From NCBI RefSeq assembly GCF_000381065.1, contig NZ_KB905868.1, positions 1 through 45,334 on the forward strand: a stretch of 45,334 bases of DNA, read 5' to 3'. Shown piece by piece: positions 40,593 through 45,334 of this stretch; position 1 is the first letter of the stretch, and each line of letters opens with the position of its first letter. Position numbers and translations under genes: made by a program. Source of the DNA: Propionispira raffinosivorans DSM 20765. Its GTDB lineage: Bacteria > Bacillota > Negativicutes > Selenomonadales > Selenomonadaceae. Below the pieces are notes generated by a model, which searched no databases, was not told the origin of the DNA, and saw nothing but the letters and a program-made list of their open reading frames with translations.

Positions 40593-40731
40593 TTAACCAC
40601 CCCAAGAGCCCACATCGAATAGCTCCAAACACGATAGATATATCAACCTTTTGGCTGTTTAGTACAACTTCGACAATTTCTAGGAATACAATCATATATA
40701 CTATTGTGATTACAGAAACACTAGTTTGCAT
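40573..40731 (-). CDS. 52-residue membrane protein
   Basis: MQTSVSVITIVYMIVFLEIV and later VFGAIRCGLLGWLTTVLGG: two likely membrane helices. GGAG is 9 bases before the ATG. It converges with the plus-strand gene at 40592, overlapping 20 bases. It belongs to the cro-led leftward unit. Function unknown; holin-like or exclusion proteins share this form. Confidence 0.55.
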   Translation of the reverse strand: MQTSVSVITIVYMIVFLEIVEVVLNSQKVDISIVFGAIRCGLLGWLTTVLGG

Positions 40732-40809
40732 TTATTAATGCTCCTTTCTATCCTTTCATGCTAATTTGTCTCTGAATTAAATAAGTTTAATAAATGAACG
40801 TTTTAGCAT

Positions 40810-41016
40810 TTATAAAGATGCTTTCGATTCTTTTTCAAGCTTTGGAGAATAATCTGGTAAAACAACACTATAATGAGTAACACTTTGAGCTACCATTTCA
40901 GCAGTTGAAATAATTTGAGCAGTATTAAAACCTTCATCTCTTAACATGCAGATGATTTTTGATACTGCTTTTTTCTTTTGTTCTTCACGTTTTTTAAATT
41001 CTTCGTATGATAACAT
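40810..41016 (-). CDS. Hypothetical protein downstream of cro
   Basis: A 68-residue protein with a charged N-terminal helix (SYEEFKKREEQKKKAVSKII) and GFNTAQIISTAEMVAQSV. GGGGGAG precedes ATG 41016 by about 5 bases. It may be a small regulator; not recognised. Confidence 0.55.
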   Translation of the reverse strand: MLSYEEFKKREEQKKKAVSKIICMLRDEGFNTAQIISTAEMVAQSVTHYSVVLPDYSPKLEKESKASL

Positions 41017-41075
41017 TCCGCTCCCCCTTTCATGCCGATTTGTTTTCAAATTTGTTTTGTTGAATTAAAATCTAC

Positions 41076-41285
41076 TCAATGAGCAAAAAAAATTTTCTGT
41101 TGCTCCTCGAGGCTTTTAAATTTCAATATAACGTACATTTTGGCTATTTCACTAGCTTTAAACTCTGTTATATTATTGATTTTTTTATAAAGCCCCATAT
41201 TTGATATACCTAGTTTTCTAGCAACTTCTAGCTTGGTTAGACCTGCCCGTTTAATTGCCAATTCAAATTCTAAAGTATTCGTCAT
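41076..41285 (-). CDS. Cro-like HTH regulator
   Basis: A 69-residue protein, nearly all HTH: LEFELAIKRAGLTKLEVARK, LGISNMGLYKKINNITEFKA. It is read divergently from the CI-like repressor, as expected for Cro. ATG 41285 follows AGGTGGG. It would repress the lysogeny promoter through the TGTAGA sites between them. Confidence 0.75.
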   Translation of the reverse strand: MTNTLEFELAIKRAGLTKLEVARKLGISNMGLYKKINNITEFKASEIAKMYVILKFKSLEEQQKIFFAH

Positions 41286-41312
41286 ATTCCCACCTCTCAT
41301 ATTTATATTTGT

Positions 41313-41331
41313 GTAGATTTATTTTCTACAA
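41313..41331. promoter_or_regulatory. Repressor/Cro operator candidate
   Basis: TGTAGA-N7-TCTACA is a perfect inverted repeat at the predicted start site of the cro promoter. A third TGTAGA half-site lies at 41349-41354 in the spacer of the same promoter. Confidence 0.6.
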
Positions 41332-41336
41332 GGCAA

Positions 41337-41365
41337 TAATATCATTCTGTAGAATAAAAGTCAAC
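41337..41365 (-). promoter_or_regulatory. Early rightmost lytic promoter (cro promoter)
   Basis: On minus TTGACT (41360-41365) and TATTAT (41337-41342) are spaced by 17. It fires toward the Cro-like gene and carries TGTAGA half-sites in its spacer and at its start. Confidence 0.7.
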
Positions 41366-41393
41366 ACTTTTGTTTTTAAATATAAATTTTTGT

Positions 41394-41422
41394 TGATTTT
41401 AAATTTACAGTGTAGTATATTA
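41394..41422 (+). promoter_or_regulatory. Repressor promoter (lysogeny operon)
   Basis: TTGATT (41394-41399) and TATATT (41417-41422), 17 bases apart, start near 41429, about 38 bases before the repressor ATG. It is likely to drive the repressor, ImmA and perhaps the Fic genes. Confidence 0.65.
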
Positions 41423-41466
41423 AATATAAACAAAAGTTTATTATTTATAGGGATGTGAAAAAATAA

Positions 41467-41934
41467 ATGCTTGAATTATATAAACGTATACGATTAAAAA
41501 GAGAAGAGCTCAATCTTTCGCAGGATGAATTGGCTAGAAAACTTGGATATAAATCACGTTCTTCTATAAATAAAATAGAAAAAGGAGAAAACGATATTCC
41601 TCAATCTAAAATAGTTGCTTTTGCTGAGGCTTTAGAAACTACACCTGAATATTTAATGGGTTGGGAAAATTCCATACCGATTTCCAATACATCATCCGTT
41701 CCAAATCTAGTAGAAATTATCCGTAATGATTCCTATACTCTTGCCGGACGTACACCTACACCAGCCGACAGAACCTACTTATCCAATATGGTTGATACCT
41801 ATATAGATGAATCATCTGATCAAACGATTGCAGCACATCGTACAGATAGTCCATCCGCTGATCTTCCTGAAGAGGCACTTCAATCTATTGAAGAATTTAA
41901 AAATTTCGTCAGAGCAAAATATAAAAAGGACTGA
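41467..41934 (+). CDS. CI-like HTH repressor
   Basis: A 155-residue protein with an XRE-type HTH in residues ~7-60 (KREELNLSQDELARKLGYKS, INKIEKGENDIPQSKI, AEALETTPEYLMGWE). The C-terminal part is short and lacks a LexA/S24 peptidase domain. Repressor loss may therefore depend on the ImmA-like peptidase next door, as in ICEBs1, and not on self-cleavage. It opens the lysogeny operon. Confidence 0.85.
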   Translation: MLELYKRIRLKREELNLSQDELARKLGYKSRSSINKIEKGENDIPQSKIVAFAEALETTPEYLMGWENSIPISNTSSVPNLVEIIRNDSYTLAGRTPTPADRTYLSNMVDTYIDESSDQTIAAHRTDSPSADLPEEALQSIEEFKNFVRAKYKKD

Positions 41935-41938
41935 GACC

Positions 41939-42364
41939 ATGGAAGGTATGATTGCGCTCGCAGAAAGCGAACATATAAAAATTGATTATTATTCTTTTAA
42001 TGACCCACTTAAAGGCATCTATTTTGTGGAGCAAGGCTTACCGCCTGTTATTGGACTTGATTATTCCCTGCAAAATGATTTGCCACTGCTTCGTTCCGTT
42101 CTGGCTGAAGAACTTGGGCATCATTTTACCAGCGTAGGAAATTGTATACCTCGACAGTTTTTTAATTACTCGGCGCGGCAGCATATTGATAAAGCTGAGT
42201 ATAAAGCTTTAAGATGGGCCGCAAATTATTTGATCACGGATGATGCCTTATTAAATGCTTTCCAAAATTGCATTGACACCGTCAGCGAATTGGCTGAACA
42301 TTTTATGGTAACACCAGAAATGATTAATTTACGACTAAAACTATTTGAAAAACCTATTCATTAA
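41939..42364 (+). CDS. immA: ImmA/IrrE-like metallopeptidase
   Basis: A 141-residue protein of the ImmA/IrrE (DUF955) family: IYFVEQGLPPVIGLDYSLQN, SVLAEELGHHFTSVGN, ALRWAANYLITDDALL. The zinc motif is AEELGHH, with Glu where the first His of HExxH usually lies, a variant common in phage members. It likely cleaves the CI-like repressor on induction. AAGGA is 8 bases before ATG 41939; it starts 4 bases after the repressor stop. Confidence 0.85.
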   Translation: MEGMIALAESEHIKIDYYSFNDPLKGIYFVEQGLPPVIGLDYSLQNDLPLLRSVLAEELGHHFTSVGNCIPRQFFNYSARQHIDKAEYKALRWAANYLITDDALLNAFQNCIDTVSELAEHFMVTPEMINLRLKLFEKPIH

Positions 42365-42416
42365 AATAAAGAATCGCCCATGCAGCAACAAGAACGATCG
42401 AAAGGAATTGATTCAT

Positions 42417-43055
42417 TTGAATAAAACCATGTGGATGGCAAAAAAGATGTTACCGGAATACGTGTTTGACGCTGCTCAACTTGAAGGAAACCCCATGACT
42501 TTCCCAGAAATACAAACTTTGCTTGATGGAATCACTGTCGGTGGACACAAGATTAGCGATGCCCAACAAATTTTAAACCTCCAAGAAGCCTGGAAAAAAG
42601 CATTTGCTTACGCCAATAAAAATACACTTATTATCGATAAGACACTCTATCTTGATATACATAGCAGCGTTGCTAAAGAAGAAGCGATGGAATGGGGTGT
42701 TTTCCGTTCTGGATCTGTTGGGATTGCTGGGACAACATCTTATTCTGCTCCAGATGCTTCCTGTCTGAATGATATTTTCGACAAAGAACTGCCGGTGATT
42801 TTATCAATCAGAAATATTGAGGAACGCGCGATTCGCCTTTTTCTCTGGGGTGCTTATAATCAGTTCTTTTGGGATGGAAATAAACGCACCAGTCGTATTG
42901 TTACTAACATTGTGTTAATGCATTATGATGTGGGAATCTTCAATATAAAAGCAAAAGATATTGTTGAATTTAATACATTGATGGTAGATTTTTATAATAC
43001 AAATGAAACCACCTACATTTACCCCTTTTTGAAAGAAAAATGCATTGTAAAATAA
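42417..43055 (+). CDS. Fic-domain protein with substituted catalytic His
   Basis: About 212 residues. The Fic core is YNQFFWDGNKRTSR (about 147-160): the flap/loop F-x-D-G-N-K-R-x-x-R is kept but the catalytic His is Gln. The N-terminal motif AAQLEGN resembles the inhibitory S/TxxxE(G/N), without the Ser/Thr. AMP transfer is thus doubtful; it may bind the other Fic protein or use another chemistry. TTG 42417 follows AAGGA by 9 bases; a TTG at 42345 is possible but has no RBS. It lies between ImmA and a canonical Fic gene. Confidence 0.75.
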   Translation: MNKTMWMAKKMLPEYVFDAAQLEGNPMTFPEIQTLLDGITVGGHKISDAQQILNLQEAWKKAFAYANKNTLIIDKTLYLDIHSSVAKEEAMEWGVFRSGSVGIAGTTSYSAPDASCLNDIFDKELPVILSIRNIEERAIRLFLWGAYNQFFWDGNKRTSRIVTNIVLMHYDVGIFNIKAKDIVEFNTLMVDFYNTNETTYIYPFLKEKCIVK

Positions 43056-43059
43056 AAAA

Positions 43060-43082
43060 ACGTTCCTAGATAACAGGAACGT
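43060..43082 (-). terminator. Hairpin between the two fic genes
   Basis: ACGTTCCT (43060-43067) pairs perfectly with AGGAACGT (43075-43082). The T run lies on minus, so as a terminator it points left. On plus it may act as an mRNA structure just before the second fic RBS. Confidence 0.5.
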
Positions 43083-43103
43083 ACAAAACTAGGAAGTGAT
43101 CAT

Positions 43104-43838
43104 ATGGATTTCACAAAAATAGAAGAACTCCGTACAACGCTTAAAATGATACAACCACTAAATACTGGTGAACTAAAACGTTTGCGCGATGAATTCATTA
43201 TTGATAATACTTACAACTCAAATGCAATCGAAGGAAATGTCTTAACGCTGGAAGAAACAGCACTCATTCTTCAATTAGGTATTACGATTGCAGAAAAACC
43301 AATCAAGGATCATCTAGAAGCGATCGGTCACAAGGATGCTTTTGAATACATCATTCAGATTGCTGCTGACGAAACCGACCTTACTGAACACGTCATCAAA
43401 ACCGTTCATTCTCTTGTACTCATAAATGATGCAAACAATCGTGGAGTCTACCGTAGCTTACCAGTGAAAATCCTTGGTTCTGAGCATATACCCATACAAC
43501 CATATTTAGTGCCGATACAAATGGAAGAACTTGTCCAAGATTACACAAAGATGCAGCAAGAAAAGCATATCATTGAAGCAATTGCTGAATTTCACCTTCG
43601 CTTTGAAAGTATCCATCCATTCATTGATGGCAATGGTCGTACTGGGCGTCTTCTTATGAATCTGGAACTTATCAAAGCGGGTATGATGCCAGTCAATATT
43701 AAATTTACAGATCGTCTTAAGTATTATAATACTTTTGATGCTTATCGAAACGACAATGATATCGAAGCAATGACGGCTCTTATTGCCAATTATGAAGTTG
43801 AGGAATTAGAAAAACATATTCAAATTTTAGCTCAATAA
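43104..43838 (+). CDS. Fic-domain AMP-transferase (canonical motif)
   Basis: A 244-residue Fic protein: inhibitory helix NSNAIEGN (Ser39...Glu43) near the N-terminus, and the catalytic motif HPFIDGNGRTGR (171-182). Fic enzymes attach AMP or related groups to protein hydroxyls; the Glu of the helix blocks ATP until relieved. AGGAAG is 7 bases before the ATG. It is co-directional with repressor, ImmA and the degenerate Fic, so it is likely expressed in the lysogen. Target unknown. Confidence 0.88.
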   Translation: MDFTKIEELRTTLKMIQPLNTGELKRLRDEFIIDNTYNSNAIEGNVLTLEETALILQLGITIAEKPIKDHLEAIGHKDAFEYIIQIAADETDLTEHVIKTVHSLVLINDANNRGVYRSLPVKILGSEHIPIQPYLVPIQMEELVQDYTKMQQEKHIIEAIAEFHLRFESIHPFIDGNGRTGRLLMNLELIKAGMMPVNIKFTDRLKYYNTFDAYRNDNDIEAMTALIANYEVEELEKHIQILAQ

Positions 43839-43841
43839 TAT

Positions 43842-43875
43842 AAAAAAACCGCCCAGTGCTACCAACACTGAACGG
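43842..43875 (-). terminator. Terminator-like hairpin after fic2
   Basis: CCGCCCAGTG (43849-43858) pairs with CACTGAACGG (43866-43875), two G-U on minus, with T7 on minus. It faces left but may also act as a stem for the plus transcript. Confidence 0.55.
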
Positions 43876-43894
43876 CTTATGGGGTAACTAACCT

Positions 43895-43938
43895 GAGGTC
43901 AATCACCTAACCCACTTAAATTATACTTGATTGACCTC
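43895..43938. promoter_or_regulatory. Perfect inverted repeat before the integrase gene
   Basis: GAGGTCAATC (43895-43904) and GATTGACCTC (43929-43938) with a 24-base loop containing TATACT. It lies 31 bases before the integrase ATG. Candidate operator for integrase control or an mRNA hairpin. Confidence 0.5.
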
Positions 43939-43968
43939 TAAAAATAAACAAGTTAGAGGTATTAAATT

Positions 43969-45183
43969 ATGAAAAAACGTGCAAATGGCGAAGGTACCAT
44001 CTATTTTGATGAAAAGAAGCAGCTTTATAGAGCTATGCTTATGACTCCTGCAGGTAAACGTATGACAAAATCATCCAAAGATGAAATCCTTGTCAAAGAT
44101 TGGTTAAATGAGCAGCGGCTCTTAATCGGTCGTAACCAGCATGTTGAGCCATCTGCGCTGACACTTTATCAATGGCTTGTAACCTTTGTAGAAAACTACG
44201 CAAAACCAAAAGTAAGACAACGCACCTACGAGCGATATGAATCCCTTATTTATCATACTGAGATGCTGGGGAATATCCCAATTCAAAAAATAACTCCAAT
44301 ACACCTACAAACTCTATATAATTCCATGCTGGAAATAGGATTTTCTGGGGAAACGACTAAGAAAGTCCATCAGCTCATTAATGCTGCTTTTCATCGCGCA
44401 CAAATTAATAAATACATTCAAAGCAATCCTGCAGAATTAGTAGATACCCCCAAAGTAATACGTAAAGAAATCGAAATTTTTAATAAAAATGAAGTTGAAC
44501 TACTTTTAGATCAAGCAAAAACTTCAAAATACTACCCATTTTTATTATTAGCTTTTACAAGCGGAATGAGGCTAGGTGAATTGCTAGGCTTAAGATGGCA
44601 GGATATCGATATGACAAACAATCAAGTAAGTGTAAATCAGAGCCTGCAAAATACGAATAAAATTGGCATCATTTTTGAACCACCTAAAACTAAAAATAGT
44701 AAACGTAAAATAACAATCCCTTTACAGACAATTACCGCTTTAAAAGAGCATAAAAAAGAATGGTCCAAAAGTAAACTCAAAAATCCTGACGCCCTATACC
44801 CGGATTTAGTTTTTGTAACATCAAAACATACTCCGCTATTGCCACAAAATTTTTTAAAACGTTTTTGGAAACGTGTACAAATCGATGTAGAATTTAAAAT
44901 GAATAAATTTGAAGCTAAACCCATGAGCGTAAAACAAACAGTAGATGATATTTTATCTGCGTGTAGGAAGCGAAAAGATTGGCAACAATTGACGCATCGG
45001 AATTTCCATGTAATCAGGCATACTTACGCAACTACATTACTAGCTGCCGGTGTCCCTATTATTGATGTATCGCGTTCACTCGGTCATGCCAGAGTATCAA
45101 CGACACTTGACATCTATGGTCACGCTATTCCAGAAAACAAACAAGTAATTGCCGATGAAATTGCAAATGCTTTTTTAAAATAA
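43969..45183 (+). CDS. int: Tyrosine integrase
   Basis: A 404-residue site-specific recombinase. The N-terminal ~50 residues (ANGEGTIYFDEKKQLYRAML) are an arm-binding AP2-like domain, ~63-160 the core-binding domain, and 170-404 the catalytic domain. Catalytic residues: Arg201 (SGMRLGE), Lys242 (PPKTKNSKRK), His347 and Arg350 (HVIRHTY), His373 (LGHARVSTT) and Tyr383 (DIYGHA). It joins attP to the tRNA-Arg gene. GAGGT lies 8-9 bases before the ATG; its gene is next to the right att and arm sites. Confidence 0.95.
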   Translation: MKKRANGEGTIYFDEKKQLYRAMLMTPAGKRMTKSSKDEILVKDWLNEQRLLIGRNQHVEPSALTLYQWLVTFVENYAKPKVRQRTYERYESLIYHTEMLGNIPIQKITPIHLQTLYNSMLEIGFSGETTKKVHQLINAAFHRAQINKYIQSNPAELVDTPKVIRKEIEIFNKNEVELLLDQAKTSKYYPFLLLAFTSGMRLGELLGLRWQDIDMTNNQVSVNQSLQNTNKIGIIFEPPKTKNSKRKITIPLQTITALKEHKKEWSKSKLKNPDALYPDLVFVTSKHTPLLPQNFLKRFWKRVQIDVEFKMNKFEAKPMSVKQTVDDILSACRKRKDWQQLTHRNFHVIRHTYATTLLAAGVPIIDVSRSLGHARVSTTLDIYGHAIPENKQVIADEIANAFLK

Positions 45184-45186
45184 CAA

Positions 45187-45224
45187 AAGGATGTCTCATT
45201 TTATTGAGACATCCTTAATTTTTT
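45187..45224 (+). terminator. Integrase terminator
   Basis: AAGGATGTCTCA (45187-45198) pairs perfectly with TGAGACATCCTT (45205-45216), followed by AATTTTTTAT. It ends the lysogeny/integrase transcript. Confidence 0.92.
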
Positions 45225-45231
45225 ATCATCG

Positions 45232-45250
45232 TTGCACACTCGTTGCACAC
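45232..45250. other. Right arm-type integrase sites
   Basis: Two copies of TTGCACAC at 45232-45239 and 45243-45250 with an 11-bp period, mirroring 200-218. The second overlaps the first two bases of the att repeat. Confidence 0.6.
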
Positions 45251-45255
45251 TTTTA

Positions 45256-45288
45256 TAAAATAAAAAACGCTCCCGAACCTCGGAAGCG
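45256..45288 (-). terminator. tRNA-Arg terminator, right copy
   Basis: The same imperfect 9-bp hairpin as at 8-40, in the right att copy, with the T-rich run on minus. Here it would serve the restored tRNA gene. Confidence 0.8.
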
Positions 45289-45298
45289 GTGTATTCAT

Positions 45299-45334
45299 TG
45301 GTGCGACTGCCGCGATTCGAACGCGGGACCCACG
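45299..45334 (-). tRNA. tRNA-Arg(UCU), 3' part within window
   Basis: The CCA end, acceptor strand, T-arm and variable loop lie in the window; the anticodon and 5' half should follow beyond 45334. The anticodon is inferred from the left copy (loop CTTCTAA at 87-96). Confidence 0.8.

Larger units (their letters stand above)
45249..45334. repeat. attR direct repeat
   Basis: Identical to 1-86. On this side the 3' tRNA half probably comes from the phage attP and rebuilds a whole tRNA-Arg whose 5' half lies beyond the window. Confidence 0.95.

Overview
The window is a complete integrated prophage of about 45 kb. It is bounded by an identical 86-bp direct repeat (1-86 and 45249-45334) made of the 3' half of a minus-strand tRNA-Arg(UCU) gene plus its terminator. 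A tyrosine integrase lies next to the right repeat. Codon and base use are low-GC Firmicutes-like. A spanin-like gene pair in the lysis module would fit a host with an outer membrane, which suggests Negativicutes; this host call is an inference, not proven.

Layout from left to right. (1) 359-3180: a restriction-modification cassette (HNH endonuclease plus 5-methylcytosine methyltransferase with a large insertion), read toward the left att site from its own promoter. (2) 3468-4531: a decayed gene and a LamG/concanavalin-fold gene that forms its own unit behind a promoter overlapped by a LexA-type box. (3) 4801-6550: lysis module (XhlA-like protein, small membrane protein, lysozyme-like endolysin, and two overlapping-frame spanin-like genes). 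(4) 6601-20974: PBSX/XkdK-type contractile tail and head genes on the minus strand, including a canonical -1 ribosomal frameshift in the tail-chaperone gene and a secreted-protein moron with its own promoter and terminator. (5) 20990-27219: scaffold, minor head protein fused to a zincin-like domain, portal and both terminase subunits. (6) 27220-27812: control region holding a candidate type I toxin-antitoxin locus on the plus strand and an opposing strong promoter. (7) 27813-31121: ArpU-like late regulator, small early genes, degenerate HNH protein and RusA resolvase. (8) 31182-38288: replication module (repeat cluster, PriCT/RecA-like primase-helicase, SF2 helicase, DUF669-like protein, AAA_24 ATPase, SbcC-like ATPase). 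(9) 38333-39541: short early genes, several too small for routine gene calling. (10) 39771-41285: membrane proteins and a Cro-like regulator. (11) 41467-45183: the lysogeny operon on the plus strand: CI-like repressor, ImmA-like peptidase, a tandem pair of Fic proteins (the first with a substituted catalytic His), and integrase.

The genes describe a temperate myovirus-like phage. Its lysogeny switch is a divergent promoter pair at 41337-41422 with TGTAGA half-sites. The minus strand carries replication and then late functions; the plus strand carries lysogenic functions. Accessory genes that could alter or protect the host sit at the left edge, in the tail operon, around 40 kb, and behind the repressor.
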